NCBI RefSeq assembly: GCF_003336875.1
Contig: NZ_QGNJ01000001.1
Location: 372,001-436,000 of the forward strand
Direction: 5' to 3'
Source: Oleisolibacter albus
Lineage (GTDB): Bacteria > Pseudomonadota > Alphaproteobacteria > Azospirillales > Azospirillaceae
DNA: 64,000 nt
Numbering within the stretch: the first letter of the stretch is position 1; each line of letters starts with the position of its first letter. The position numbers and the translations under genes are program-made. Below the pieces are notes generated by a model. It searched no databases, was not told where the DNA came from, and worked only from the letters and a program-made list of their open reading frames with translations. Of the stretch, positions 37,826 to 47,296 are shown one piece after another.

Positions 37826-39400
37826 TCAGAGCTGGACCCGCCGCTCCGCGCAGAAGCGCACGAAACTGGGGACATCAAGGGGGCGACCAAGGCAATAGCC
37901 CTGCCCTCTGTCGATCCCCAGCGACTGCACCATCTCCTTTTCCTCCACGCATTCCAGCCCCTCGGCCACCGTCAGCATGCCCAGGGGTGCAACCATGAGC
38001 GAAATCGCGGAGAGAATGCGCTGGCGCTCGGGCCGCCGGTGCACATCGGACACCAGACTGCGGTCGATCTTCAGGATATCGATCGGCAGGCTGCCCAAGG
38101 TGGCGAACGAGCTGTAGCCGGTGCCGAAATCATCCATGGCGATCTTCACACCCTGCCCGCGCAAGGCGGCCACGGTTGTGGCGATCCCCTCGTCGGCATG
38201 ATTCATCATCCCGGATTCCGTGATCTCCAACGTCAGACGGTCCAGGGGCAGCAGATCCTCATGATGGATCGCATTCAACAGGCGCTGGATACGGCCGGGA
38301 CTCAAATCCTCCGGCGGCAGGTTGATGGCGATGCGCAGCGGCGGCAGGTTGAACTCGGCCGCGTCGCGGCTGAAGCCGCGCATCATGGCAATGGTCATAT
38401 CCAGCATGATGTCCTGCCGCTCGGCCAGGGGGACGAATCGCGCTGGCGCGATATTGCCCAACTCGGGATGCGACCAGCGGGCCAGCGCCTCGGCGGAGAC
38501 GACAGCCCCGCTGTGCAGATCGATGATGGGCTGGAGATGGAAGCGGAATTGCCGCCTGGCCATCGCTTCCGCCATTTCGGCCGCCAGGACAACATCCTCC
38601 CGGCCCCGTGCCACCCAGTCCGGGTCCACACGGATGGCCAGGCTCTGCTTCGAGCGCATGGCCATGGACAAGGCCAGGGTCGCCGCATGCAGCAGATCGT
38701 CGACACAGGCCCCGTCGGCAGGATAGAGCGCGAAGCCGGCGCGGCCGGACAAGCGGTGGAGCATGCAGTCCACCTCCACCGGTGTGGAAAAGACCTCGTC
38801 AACCAAGGCACTGATTCGGTAGAGCGCCATATCACCGGAGGGAACCCCTTCCAGGATGATGGCAAGGCCTCCGCCATCCAGACGATAGACACGCCCGGAC
38901 GCGGTGGCATGGCGGAGCCGGTCGGCAATGTCGCCGATGACACGATGGGCAACCAAGTGCCCAACACCATCGCGGACAAGATCGAAATCACGCACGCCGA
39001 ACAGCACCAGGGCGATGTCCTCGCCCCGCCGTGCCGCGGCGACCATGGCCGCGGTCAGATCGTCGGTGAACAGGCGCCGTCCGGGATGGGGTCCCTGCTG
39101 GCAGACGGACCCGAACACACCGTCGGCAAGCCTGGGCCCGCGGATCAGCAGGATCGAGCCACCGCCGTCAATCCCGCGCAGCCGAAAACTCGCCTTGGTC
39201 GGCCCCTCACCGCCAGCCCAGGTGCGGACGGCAGCGGCCTCGTCGCCGAACAGTTCACGTAAGGACCAATCGGTCTGCCAGACAGGGCTGGTCGCCATAT
39301 CGGGCGGCCGGGTCGGCATACGGAACATGTCGCCTTGGAGAACCCAGGGATGAAGGCCGGCCTGCAGCATCAGCTCCAGCCATTGCTCCGCATTGCACAT
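37826..39400 (-). CDS. EAL-domain c-di-GMP phosphodiesterase with degenerate GGDEF domain
   Basis: This 524-residue cytoplasmic protein has an unassigned N-terminal part (about 1-110, possibly a degenerate PAS). A GGDEF-like domain (about 110-260) has lost its signature, with RLDGGGLAI at the active site, so it is probably a non-catalytic sensor. The C-terminal EAL domain (about 270-520) keeps the residues needed for hydrolysis: SAEALARW, INLPPEDL, LTLEITESGMM, MDDFGTGYSSFATL, ILKIDRSLV, AEGLE and QGYCLGRPL. It should lower c-di-GMP levels. A CtrA-type box lies 135 bases upstream. The ribosome binding site GGAG is near ATG 39400. Confidence 0.92.
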   Translation of the reverse strand: MCNAEQWLELMLQAGLHPWVLQGDMFRMPTRPPDMATSPVWQTDWSLRELFGDEAAAVRTWAGGEGPTKASFRLRGIDGGGSILLIRGPRLADGVFGSVCQQGPHPGRRLFTDDLTAAMVAAARRGEDIALVLFGVRDFDLVRDGVGHLVAHRVIGDIADRLRHATASGRVYRLDGGGLAIILEGVPSGDMALYRISALVDEVFSTPVEVDCMLHRLSGRAGFALYPADGACVDDLLHAATLALSMAMRSKQSLAIRVDPDWVARGREDVVLAAEMAEAMARRQFRFHLQPIIDLHSGAVVSAEALARWSHPELGNIAPARFVPLAERQDIMLDMTIAMMRGFSRDAAEFNLPPLRIAINLPPEDLSPGRIQRLLNAIHHEDLLPLDRLTLEITESGMMNHADEGIATTVAALRGQGVKIAMDDFGTGYSSFATLGSLPIDILKIDRSLVSDVHRRPERQRILSAISLMVAPLGMLTVAEGLECVEEKEMVQSLGIDRGQGYCLGRPLDVPSFVRFCAERRVQL

Positions 39401-39534
39401 TCCCGCACTCCAGATCAGCCGTCCGGGTCCCTCCCCCGGATTTGACGCATCCTCGCGTCAGCATCAGCAGTCTGGCACAAATGAATAAAACATCTGCAAA
39501 TCTGACGTATATGTCCGGCCGAAATACCAGAACA

Positions 39535-39549
39535 TTAACCAAGAATTAA
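39535..39549 (-). promoter_or_regulatory. CtrA-type box TTAA-N7-TTAA
   Basis: TTAACCAAGAATTAA matches the full CtrA consensus exactly in spacing, and one half is TTAACC as in strong sites. It lies 135 bases upstream of the EAL gene in AT-rich DNA. In Rhodospirillales CtrA commonly controls motility and c-di-GMP genes. That the site is used is inference. Confidence 0.65.
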
Positions 39550-39653
39550 TCGCGCTCACCTGGCTTCACATTCATCCCATGACAGGAAACTATATAATCG
39601 ATCACTGGAAACGAACCACATTATATCCATGTTGGGAAAAGATAATGTTGCGG

Positions 39654-39692
39654 AAAAACAAAAAGGGCCGCCGGATTGACCGGCAGCCCTTT
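39654..39692 (-). terminator. Rho-independent terminator of ndk
   Basis: On the minus strand AAAGGGC and GCCGG pair with CCGGC and GCCCTTT with one mismatch. TTTTTGTTTTT follows. It lies 26 bases after the ndk stop. Confidence 0.88.
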
Positions 39693-39718
39693 CGCACTCG
39701 GGAGATGAGGGCTGGAAA

Positions 39719-40141
39719 TCAGCCGACGATCTCGATCTCGGAGAAGAAGAAAGCAACCTCACGGGCCGCATTCTCAAGGCTGTCCGAGCCATGAACGCTG
39801 TTGGCCTCGATGCTCTCGGCGAAGTCCTTGCGGATCGTGCCCGGAGCGGCATTGGCCGGGTTGGTCGCGCCCATGATCTCGCGATTGCGGGCCACGGCGT
39901 TGTCGCCCTCGAGCACCTGGACCACGACCGGGCCCGAGATCATGAAGGAGACGAGGTCACCGAAGAAGGGGCGCTCACGATGAACGTCGTAGAACTTTTC
40001 GGCCTGGACCTTGGTGAGCTGCACGCGCTTCTGGGCAACGATGCGCAGACCGGCTTCCTCGAAGCGGGCGTTGATCTTGCCCGTCAGGTTGCGGCGGGTC
40101 GCATCGGGCTTCAGGATCGACAGCGTCCGTTCGATCGCCAT
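39719..40141 (-). CDS. ndk: Nucleoside diphosphate kinase
   Basis: This 140-residue enzyme of standard length equalises nucleoside triphosphate pools through a phosphohistidine. It begins [18 protein letters not shown]. The nucleotide-binding [17 protein letters not shown] and the active-site [12 protein letters not shown] are intact, and the histidine is present. It is transcribed alone, with its own terminator. It diverges from the ABC-F gene. Confidence 0.98.
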   Translation of the reverse strand: MAIERTLSILKPDATRRNLTGKINARFEEAGLRIVAQKRVQLTKVQAEKFYDVHRERPFFGDLVSFMISGPVVVQVLEGDNAVARNREIMGATNPANAAPGTIRKDFAESIEANSVHGSDSLENAAREVAFFFSEIEIVG

Positions 40142-40309
40142 GATTCATCTCCGTAAAAAACGCTGAAAAAGCTGCGGCCTTATATCCGTGGCCGGCGTCC
40201 GCCGCAACCGGGATTCGTGCGCCGACATCAGGGCGCACCGCACGGGAGCGGCCGGCAGGCCCTCGAGGCCCCCTCGCCCGCCCCCGCCTTCTATGCTACA
40301 GAGCCGGGC

Positions 40310-42202
40310 ATGCTGCAAATCACCGATCTCACCTTCCGCATCGCCGGGCGCCTGCTGCTGGATCAGGCGTCGCTGACCGTCCCCGCCGGACACCGTGTGG
40401 CCCTGGTCGGTCGCAACGGAACCGGCAAATCGACCCTGCTGCGCCTGATCGGCGGCGAGTTGCAGCCGGATGGCGGCAGCATCACCCTGCCCGCCGGGGC
40501 CCGGGTGGGCTGGGTCCGGCAGGAAGCCCCGGCTGGCACCATGACTCTGATTGAGACGGTGCTGGCGGCCGACACCGAGCGCACGGCCCTGCTGGCCGAG
40601 GCGGACACCGCCACCGACCCGACGCGGATCGCCGAGATCCACGCCCGTCTGACCGATATCCAGGCCCATTCCGCGGAAGCGCGCGCCGCCCGCATCCTGT
40701 CCGGTCTCGGCTTCGATGCCGCGGCCCAGGCGCGTCCCTGCAGCGACTTCTCCGGTGGTTGGCGCATGCGCGTGGCTCTGGCCGGCGTGCTGTTCACCCA
40801 GCCCGACCTGCTGCTGCTGGACGAACCGACCAACCATCTGGATCTGGAAGCGACCCTGTGGCTGGAGGATTATCTGAAATCCTACCCGCACACGATCCTG
40901 ATCGTCAGCCACGACCGGGAACTGCTGAACAAGGTTCCCACCAGCATCGTCCATCTGGACCAGCTGAAGCTCACGGCCTATAGCGGCAATTACGACACCT
41001 TCGTCCGCGTCCGCACACAGCGGCTGGAGAATCTCAAATCCCAGGCCGCCAAGCAGGACGCGCAGCGCGCCCATCTCCAGGCCTTCGTCGACCGCTTCCG
41101 CTCCAAGGCCAGCAAGGCCACCCAGGCGCAGAGCAAGCTGAAGGCCATCGAACGGCTGGGTCCCCGCATCCAGGTCATCGACGACACGCCCGTCAGCTTT
41201 AATTTTCCGTCGCCGGAGGAACTGGCGCCCCCCCTGATCGCCGTGGACGATGTCAGCATCGGCTATGACGACCGGGCGGTGCTGCGCAAGGTCTCGCTGC
41301 GAATCGATGCCGATGACCGCATCGCCCTTCTGGGTGCCAACGGCAACGGCAAGTCGACCCTGGTCAAGCTGCTGGCCGGGCGTCTGGCCCCGATGGCGGG
41401 CGAGATCCGGCGCTCGGGCAAGCTGCGTGTCGGCTATTTTGCCCAGCATCAGGCCGACGAGTTGAACCTGGACTGGACTCCGATCCAGCAGCTGGCGGCG
41501 GTGATGCCGCCGAACACCCATGAGACGTCCGTGCGTGGCCATCTGGGGCGGTTCGGGCTGGCGCAGCAGAAGGCCGAAACCAGGATCGGCGCCTTGTCCG
41601 GCGGCGAAAAGGCCAAGCTGCTGCTGGCCCTGATGACCCGCGACGCGCCGCACATCCTGATGCTGGACGAGCCCACAAACCATCTCGACATCGACAGCCG
41701 CGAGGCGCTGGTGGAGGCCCTGAACGATTATGCAGGAGCCGTCATCGTCATCAGCCACGACCCCCATCTGATCGAGCTGACGGCCGACCGGCTGTGGCTG
41801 GTCAATGACGGGACGGCGAAGCCCTTTGACGGAGATCTGGAGGATTACAAGCGCCTGCTGCTGGAAAAGGCCCGGGCCGAAGCCCGCGCCGACAAGGATG
41901 CGGACAGCAGCAAGACCAACCGCAAGGATGAGCGGCGGGCAGCGGCCGAGCTCCGTGCCCAGCTGGCGCCGCTGCGCCGGAAAGTCGAGGCAGTGGAGAA
42001 GCGCCTGACCCAGTTGCATACGAAAAAGGCGGCCATTGAAGCCAAACTGGCCGACCCGACGCTCTACACCGGCCCGTCGGACAGGGTTTCCGCGCTGCAG
42101 ATCGATTTGGGGACCATCGGTCGGGACGTCGAGGCCGCGGAGATGGAATGGCTGGACCTCTCGGAGCAGTTGGAGCAGGCGAAAGCCGCTGCCGCGCTCT
42201 GA
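40310..42202 (+). CDS. ABC-F family ATPase (Uup/YheS-like)
   Basis: This 630-residue soluble protein has two ABC ATPase domains and no membrane part. The Walker A motifs are VGRNGTGKSTLLRLIGG and LGANGNGKSTLVKLLAG. The signature sequences are CSDFSGGWRMRVALAG and IGALSGGEKAKLLLAL. The two Walker B motifs both read LDEPTNHLD. The interdomain linker (about 240-310) is charged and helical, and the C-terminal coiled coil (about 540-625) is as in Uup/YheS. ABC-F proteins act on the ribosome to relieve stalls. ATG 40310 is chosen since homology begins there. Which ABC-F subgroup it belongs to needs a tree. Confidence 0.93.
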   Translation: MLQITDLTFRIAGRLLLDQASLTVPAGHRVALVGRNGTGKSTLLRLIGGELQPDGGSITLPAGARVGWVRQEAPAGTMTLIETVLAADTERTALLAEADTATDPTRIAEIHARLTDIQAHSAEARAARILSGLGFDAAAQARPCSDFSGGWRMRVALAGVLFTQPDLLLLDEPTNHLDLEATLWLEDYLKSYPHTILIVSHDRELLNKVPTSIVHLDQLKLTAYSGNYDTFVRVRTQRLENLKSQAAKQDAQRAHLQAFVDRFRSKASKATQAQSKLKAIERLGPRIQVIDDTPVSFNFPSPEELAPPLIAVDDVSIGYDDRAVLRKVSLRIDADDRIALLGANGNGKSTLVKLLAGRLAPMAGEIRRSGKLRVGYFAQHQADELNLDWTPIQQLAAVMPPNTHETSVRGHLGRFGLAQQKAETRIGALSGGEKAKLLLALMTRDAPHILMLDEPTNHLDIDSREALVEALNDYAGAVIVISHDPHLIELTADRLWLVNDGTAKPFDGDLEDYKRLLLEKARAEARADKDADSSKTNRKDERRAAAELRAQLAPLRRKVEAVEKRLTQLHTKKAAIEAKLADPTLYTGPSDRVSALQIDLGTIGRDVEAAEMEWLDLSEQLEQAKAAAAL

Positions 42203-42473
42203 GCGCACATGCTGTCGGCAACCGGCTCTTGCTAATCCATCACGCCTGATCCGCATGGGCTGCAACTGCAGACGCCTACATGCGGGCTTGCATTCCTGCA
42301 CAAACAGTTGCCCCATCACGGGCAGCGATGGGAACCCGGACGCGGTCCGGCGGGTTTGCCATCGGGACCTCCGTCGCAGACGGGCGCGCCGGCCAAAGCA
42401 TTGCAATGTGCTGGTGCCCATGCCATCTCTGGACCGCCCTTCATTCCCAACGATATCAGGGACCATCCACCCG

Positions 42474-43073
42474 ATGCCGCTCGATCGTGTTGAGGCCGCC
42501 ACCGCTGGCAAGGCGCCCCATCCTGCCTGGCTGTTCTTCAAGCGTTGGATGGCCAATCCGCTCTCGATGGCCTCCATCACCCCCTCCTCCCCGTCGCTGT
42601 CCCGGCTGATCGCCCGTCAGGTGCGCCGCGATCCCGATGAGATCGTGGTGGAGTTCGGTGGCGGAACCGGAGCCATCACCAAGGCGCTGGTGGAGTGCGG
42701 CGTACCTCCGTCGCGGCTCTATACCATCGAGCGCGATCCGGAACTGGCCGCCTATCTGCGGCAGCATTTCCCCGATGTGAACATCGTCGAGGGCGATGTG
42801 CGCGACGTGCGCCAGTTGATCCCCTCGCAGTTCATCGGCAAGGTGGGCACCGTCGTCGTTGGCATTCCCATGATCCTGATCCCGCTCGAAGCCCAGCGGG
42901 TCATCGTGGACGAGATCTTCAAGATCATGCCGGATGACCGGCAGTTCCTGGCCTATACCTATTCCGCCCGCTCGCCGCTGAAGCGCAAGCCGCTGGGCAT
43001 CACCGGACGCCGGGTCGGCTTCACCGTGGCCAATATCCCGCCGGCCAGCGTCTGGGGCTTCCGCAAAGCCTGA
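42474..43073 (+). CDS. SAM-dependent methyltransferase, phospholipid N-methyltransferase (PmtA)-like
   Basis: This 199-residue class I methyltransferase has the N-terminal segment FFKRWMANPLSMASITPSS, which in PmtA proteins is an amphipathic membrane-binding helix. The SAM motif is VVEFGGGTGAITKALVE. YTIERDPELAAYL is motif II, and VVVGIPMILIPLEAQRVIVDEIF follows. It resembles the small Rhodobacter-type PmtA, which methylates phosphatidylethanolamine toward phosphatidylcholine. It also resembles rRNA adenine dimethylases, so the substrate is inferred. The start at 42474 is favoured; 42420 is an in-frame alternative. Confidence 0.8.
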   Translation: MPLDRVEAATAGKAPHPAWLFFKRWMANPLSMASITPSSPSLSRLIARQVRRDPDEIVVEFGGGTGAITKALVECGVPPSRLYTIERDPELAAYLRQHFPDVNIVEGDVRDVRQLIPSQFIGKVGTVVVGIPMILIPLEAQRVIVDEIFKIMPDDRQFLAYTYSARSPLKRKPLGITGRRVGFTVANIPPASVWGFRKA

Positions 43074-43107
43074 TCGGACAGCGTGGAAGCAGACACCCCG
43101 GAAAGGG

Positions 43108-43872
43108 TCATCCACCCTTCCGGGGCGCGGCCGCCAGCAGACGGTCGGTCAGGGCCGGCGGCAGTACACCCAGCAGCCAGCTGACACAATAGGTCGGGAA
43201 CGGGTAGGCGATGCGCGCCCGATTGGCCGCCAGGCCCCGCCGGATGATGGCCGCTGACCGCTCCGCATCCATCAGGAACGGCATGGGAAAGCGGTTGACC
43301 GCCGTCATGCGGGAGCGGACGAAGCCAGGGCAGACGACACTGACCTGCACCCCCTGTCCGGCCAGTTCCCCGCGCAACGCCTCGCCATAGATCCGGACCG
43401 CCGCCTTCGAAGCGCAGTAGGCCGGCGCGCCGGGAAGGCCGCGGAACCCGGCTAATGAACTGATCAGGGCCAGTTGCCCCCGCCGCCGCGCCAGCATGCG
43501 CGGGATCAGCGGATGCACGGTGTTCAGAACCCCGTCCAGATTGACGGCGAAGATGGACCGCGCCTGTTCCTCGCTTTCCCCCCCATCCCCGGTCCCGGCC
43601 GAAATGCCGGCATTGGCGATGGCCAGATCGATGGGATGGCGGTCGTCCTGCGCCTGCAGCCATGCCGCCATCGCCTGCCGGTCGGTGACGTCCAGCACCG
43701 CCCGTTCGACCACGGCTCCCCTGCTTTCGCATGCGTCTGCCACGGCGTGGAGACGCTGCGCGTCCCGCCCCGTCAGCAAAAGACGAATGCCGGGTGCCGC
43801 ATAGGCCAGCGCCAGCGCCTCCCCGATTCCACTGGAACCGCCGGTGATCAGGATGGAGTGTGGATCGCGCAT
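43108..43872 (-). CDS. Short-chain dehydrogenase/reductase
   Basis: This 254-residue SDR has the Rossmann cofactor motif ILITGGSSGIGEALALAYA, DVTDRQAM, IANAGIS (NNAG-type), catalytic Ser in ALISSLAGFRG and the YCASK catalytic pair. The C-terminal VCPGFVRSRMT is also typical. The arginine-containing segment LLLTGRDAQRL suggests NADP preference. The C-terminal hydrophobic stretch (YPFPTYCVSWLLGVLPP) may touch the membrane. GGGAG precedes ATG 43872. It converges on the methyltransferase gene. The substrate is unknown; the sequence resembles lipid-acting SDRs only loosely. Confidence 0.86.
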   Translation of the reverse strand: MRDPHSILITGGSSGIGEALALAYAAPGIRLLLTGRDAQRLHAVADACESRGAVVERAVLDVTDRQAMAAWLQAQDDRHPIDLAIANAGISAGTGDGGESEEQARSIFAVNLDGVLNTVHPLIPRMLARRRGQLALISSLAGFRGLPGAPAYCASKAAVRIYGEALRGELAGQGVQVSVVCPGFVRSRMTAVNRFPMPFLMDAERSAAIIRRGLAANRARIAYPFPTYCVSWLLGVLPPALTDRLLAAAPRKGG

Positions 43873-44023
43873 GATGCTCCCATGTCCAGTGCGGCGGGAT
43901 ACGGCCACCGATGATGAGGCATCGTCCGGCCGCCTCCCGACGATCCACGCCGACTTGTTGTGGGCGGACACGACCGCTATAAACCGGATTTAGCATTGCC
44001 TCCCTAACCAAATCGAGAGTCCG

Positions 44024-44935
44024 GTGACCAGCAAGACGCCTTCCACCAAAAGTCCGATCGCCAGCATGACCGGGTTCGCCCGTGCCGAGGGCAGCGATGG
44101 CACGACGCACTGGACGGTGGAGATCAAGAGCGTCAATGGCAAGACCCTGGACCTGCGCTGCCGGGTTCCCACGGGCTACGATGCTGTGGAGGCAGCCGCG
44201 CGCACCGAGGTGGCCCGGCAGCTCAAGCGCGGCAATGTCAGTGTCGGCCTCTCCGTCACCCGCTCCGCCACGGCCGCACCGCTGCGTCTCAACCGGGAGC
44301 TGTTGGCACAGATCATCGATCTGGCGCGCGAGATCGAAGGCGCCGGCGCCGAACGCCCCCGGATCGACGCGCTTCTGTCCGTCCGCGGTGTCATCGACAC
44401 GGTCGAGACCGCGGAGTCGGACGATGGCCGTGCCGCGCTGGAAGCCGCCATGATCGGCAGCGTGGGCGAGGCGGTGTCACGGCTGGTCACGGCCCGCCTG
44501 GACGAGGGAGGCCATCTGCTGGCCGTGCTGACAACCCACCTGGATGAGATCGAGCGGCTGACCGCGGCGGCGGCCGATACGGCCTCTCTGCAACCCGACG
44601 CCATCCGCGAAAAGCTGCGCCAGCAGGTTCAGGCCCTGCTGGAGGCCTTGCCGGCGCTGCCGGAAGAGCGCCTGGCCCAGGAGGCCGCCCTGCTGATCGC
44701 CAAGGCCGATGTGCGGGAGGAATTGGACCGGCTGCGCGCCCATGTGGCCCAGGCCCGCGCGCTGCTGGCCGATGGCGGCGCCGTCGGCCGCCGGCTGGAC
44801 TTCCTCTGCCAGGAATTCAACCGCGAAGCCAACACCCTCTGCTCCAAATCGGCCGACGTGGACCTGACTCGCATCGGTCTCGACCTGAAGGCGACCATCG
44901 AACAGTTCCGCGAACAGGTCCAGAATATCGAGTAA
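44024..44935 (+). CDS. yicC: YicC family endoribonuclease
   Basis: This 303-residue protein has the signature N-terminus ASMTGFARAEG, followed by WTVEIKSVNGKTLDLRCRVP. The C-terminal DUF1732 region contains EELDRLRAHVAQAR, GRRLDFLCQEFNREANTLCSKS and QFREQVQNIE. E. coli YicC has been shown to act as an endoribonuclease involved in small-RNA turnover. I use GTG 44024, which has GAGAG upstream. ATG 44066, at the conserved MTGFAR, is the alternative. It lies 62 bases before gmk, the usual pair. Confidence 0.93.
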   Translation: MTSKTPSTKSPIASMTGFARAEGSDGTTHWTVEIKSVNGKTLDLRCRVPTGYDAVEAAARTEVARQLKRGNVSVGLSVTRSATAAPLRLNRELLAQIIDLAREIEGAGAERPRIDALLSVRGVIDTVETAESDDGRAALEAAMIGSVGEAVSRLVTARLDEGGHLLAVLTTHLDEIERLTAAAADTASLQPDAIREKLRQQVQALLEALPALPEERLAQEAALLIAKADVREELDRLRAHVAQARALLADGGAVGRRLDFLCQEFNREANTLCSKSADVDLTRIGLDLKATIEQFREQVQNIE

Positions 44936-44997
44936 GCGGCCGCCGCAGGCCGCGCCCTTTCTTTTCCGTTCAACCGACCAGCCCCGGCGATCCATCC

Positions 44998-45675
44998 ATG
45001 TCCAGCTTTTCCAGCACAGTTCCTGCCGATACCGACAGCCTGCCCGGCCATATCCACCGCCGGGGCCTGATGCTGGTGCTGTCGTCGCCGTCCGGCGCCG
45101 GCAAGACCACCATCTCCCGCCGCATGCTGGACCTGGACGCCAACCTGTCCATGTCGGTTTCGGTGACCACCCGTGCCATGCGGCCGGGCGAGGTGCATGG
45201 CCGGGATTATTTCTTCATCGATCCCACCGAGTTCAACATGATGGTGAACCGGCGCGATCTGCTGGAACACGCCAAAGTGTTCGACAACTACTACGGCACG
45301 CCGAAATCCGCCGTGGAACAGGCGCTCCAGGCCGGCAAGGACGTGCTGTTCGACATCGACTGGCAGGGCACGCAGCAGCTGAAGGAAGCCGCCCGCGACG
45401 ATCTGGTCAGCATCTTCATTCTGCCGCCCGGCGCCCGCGAACTGGAACGGCGGCTGACGGGGCGGGCCCAGGACAGCGCCGAGGTCATCGCCAAGCGCAT
45501 GGCCAAGGCCAATGACGAGATGAGCCACTGGTCGGAATACGACTATGTCATCGTCAATCGCGACGTGGAGGAATCGGTCGCCGCCGTCCGCGCCATCCTC
45601 CAGGCCGAACGGCTGCGCCGCCGCCGCCAGATCGGCCTCAGTGAATTCGTGCGCGGCCTCCAGGCCGGTCTGTAA
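44998..45675 (+). CDS. gmk: Guanylate kinase
   Basis: This 225-residue enzyme phosphorylates GMP to GDP. It has a short N-terminal extension, then LMLVLSSPSGAGKTTISRRML with the P-loop. The GMP-binding MSVSVTTRAMRPGEVHGRDYFFI, DIDWQGTQQLKE and the lid LERRLTGRAQDSAEVIAKRM follow. The end matches alphaproteobacterial Gmk. It follows yicC in the same direction, as in many bacteria. Together with guaB it supplies guanine nucleotides. Confidence 0.97.
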   Translation: MSSFSSTVPADTDSLPGHIHRRGLMLVLSSPSGAGKTTISRRMLDLDANLSMSVSVTTRAMRPGEVHGRDYFFIDPTEFNMMVNRRDLLEHAKVFDNYYGTPKSAVEQALQAGKDVLFDIDWQGTQQLKEAARDDLVSIFILPPGARELERRLTGRAQDSAEVIAKRMAKANDEMSHWSEYDYVIVNRDVEESVAAVRAILQAERLRRRRQIGLSEFVRGLQAGL

Positions 45676-45683
45676 TCCTGAAC

Positions 45684-45710
45684 GAAGCCCCGGCCGACGG
45701 CTGGGGCTTC
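45684..45710. terminator. Hairpin between gmk and glutathione reductase genes
   Basis: GAAGCCCC pairs with GGGGCTTC, extended by GCC/GGC, in the 51-base gap between convergent stops. No long T-run is present, so efficiency is uncertain. Confidence 0.55.
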
Positions 45711-45726
45711 CTGCCGCCGCCGCGGT

Positions 45727-47103
45727 TCAGTCCTGCGGCAGCGGGTCAGGCGCCCGCGTCCGCATGGTCACGAATTCCTCCGCCGCCGTCGGATGCAGAC
45801 CGATGGTCCGGTCGAAGGTCTGCTTGGTCGCCCCGGCATTCATGGCCACGGCGATGCCCTGGATCATCTCCGGCGTGTCGGCTCCGACCATGTGACAGCC
45901 CACCACCTTCTGCGTCGCCCGCTCCACCACCAGCTTCATCATGGTCCGCTGGTCGCGTCCGGACAGCTGATGCCGCATCGGCTTGAAGCTGCTGCGATAG
46001 ATATCGACGGCGCCAACGCTGGCCCTGGCCTGCTCCTCGGTCAGACCGACGGTCGCCACCGGCGGGAGCGAGAACACCGCGGTCGGGATGTTGTCATAGT
46101 TCACCGCCCGCCCTTCCAGCCCGGCGAACAGGCGGTCCGCCAGCACATGCCCCTCGTTCAGCGCCACCGGCGTCAGGTTCACGCGGTTGGTGACGTCGCC
46201 GATGGCGTAGATGGACGGGACGCTGGTCTGGTAATGCTCGTCGACCTTGACGGCGCCGGTGCCGTCCAGCTCGACACCCACCTCCTCAAGCCCCAGTCCC
46301 CGGCTCATGGGATGCCGGCCGATGGCGTACAGAACGGCATCGCATTCCAGAACACTGCCGTCCGACAGCGTCGCCAGCAGACAGTCGCCCGATTTCTCGA
46401 TGCGGTTGATGACGGTGTTGTAGCGGACATCGACACCGGTCTTCAGGATCTCTTCCGAGACGAACTCCCGGATATCGCGGTCAAAGCCGCGCAGGATCTG
46501 CTTGCCGCGGTAGAGCTGCGTGACCTTGGCCCCCAGCCCGTTGAAGACGCAGGCGAACTCCGTGGCGATATAGCCGCCGCCGGCCACCACCAGCCGCTTG
46601 GGGAACACGGGCAGGGAAAACACCTCGTTGGAAGTGATGCCGTACTCACGCGCGCCGGGTTGGTCCGGCAATTCCGGCCAGCCGCCCGTGGCGATCAGGA
46701 TCCGTTCAGCCGTGATCCGCTGGCCGGCCACCTCCACGGTGTGGGCATCGGTCAGGACCGCGCGGCCCTCGAAGATCGAGACACCCGCCCCTTCCAGCAG
46801 CCGGCGATAGATGCCGTTGAGCCGCCCCACCTCCTTGGCGACAGCCGCCTGCAGAGCCGTCCAGTCGTGGCTGGTCACCCCCACGTTCCAGCCGAAGCCG
46901 GCCGCATCGGCGAAGCCGTAGGCATATTCGGCGGCGTTCACCAGCAGCTTCTTGGGAACGCAGCCGACATTGACGCAGGTTCCCCCGAAATAGCGGTCCT
47001 CAGCGATGGCGACCCGCGCCCCGTGCTGGCCGGCGATCCGGGCCGCGCGGACGCCGCCGGACCCGGCACCGATGACGAAGAGGTCGAAATCATAGGCTGC
47101 CAC
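45727..47103 (-). CDS. gor: Glutathione-disulfide reductase
   Basis: This 458-residue flavoenzyme reduces oxidised glutathione with NADPH. FAD-binding LFVIGAGSGGVRAARIAG opens the chain. The redox-active disulfide lies in GGTCVNVGCVPKKLL. NADPH-binding VVAGGGYIATEFACVFNGLG is followed by the second FAD motif YAIGDV and the catalytic His-Glu of TIGLHPTAAEEFV at the C-terminus. The relatively short interface domain is typical of bacterial plant-type Gor. It is transcribed alone, 193 bases downstream of the receiver gene. Confidence 0.95.
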   Translation of the reverse strand: MAAYDFDLFVIGAGSGGVRAARIAGQHGARVAIAEDRYFGGTCVNVGCVPKKLLVNAAEYAYGFADAAGFGWNVGVTSHDWTALQAAVAKEVGRLNGIYRRLLEGAGVSIFEGRAVLTDAHTVEVAGQRITAERILIATGGWPELPDQPGAREYGITSNEVFSLPVFPKRLVVAGGGYIATEFACVFNGLGAKVTQLYRGKQILRGFDRDIREFVSEEILKTGVDVRYNTVINRIEKSGDCLLATLSDGSVLECDAVLYAIGRHPMSRGLGLEEVGVELDGTGAVKVDEHYQTSVPSIYAIGDVTNRVNLTPVALNEGHVLADRLFAGLEGRAVNYDNIPTAVFSLPPVATVGLTEEQARASVGAVDIYRSSFKPMRHQLSGRDQRTMMKLVVERATQKVVGCHMVGADTPEMIQGIAVAMNAGATKQTFDRTIGLHPTAAEEFVTMRTRAPDPLPQD

Positions 47104-47296
47104 GGCGTCTCTCCCGGCCTGGATCGTGGATCTCCTTTCTTACTTGCAATAGAGGGTCGGCTTCGTCCAGCCCGCCGCACCGGGGCAAGCCATGCGGCTG
47201 CCCGTCTCCTTTTCCCCTTGTCACCGCGGCAGCGAATCCCCACCGCGCACGACAATTTCCGCCCGGCAGCGAGAGCGTCGCAGCGACGGCCCGCGG

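Larger units (their letters stand above)
39401..39718. other. AT-rich intergenic region between ndk and the EAL gene
   Basis: This 318-base gap holds the ndk terminator (39654-39692) and a CtrA-type box (39535-39549), plus AT-rich sequence that should contain the EAL promoter. I see no gene in it. Confidence 0.6.
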
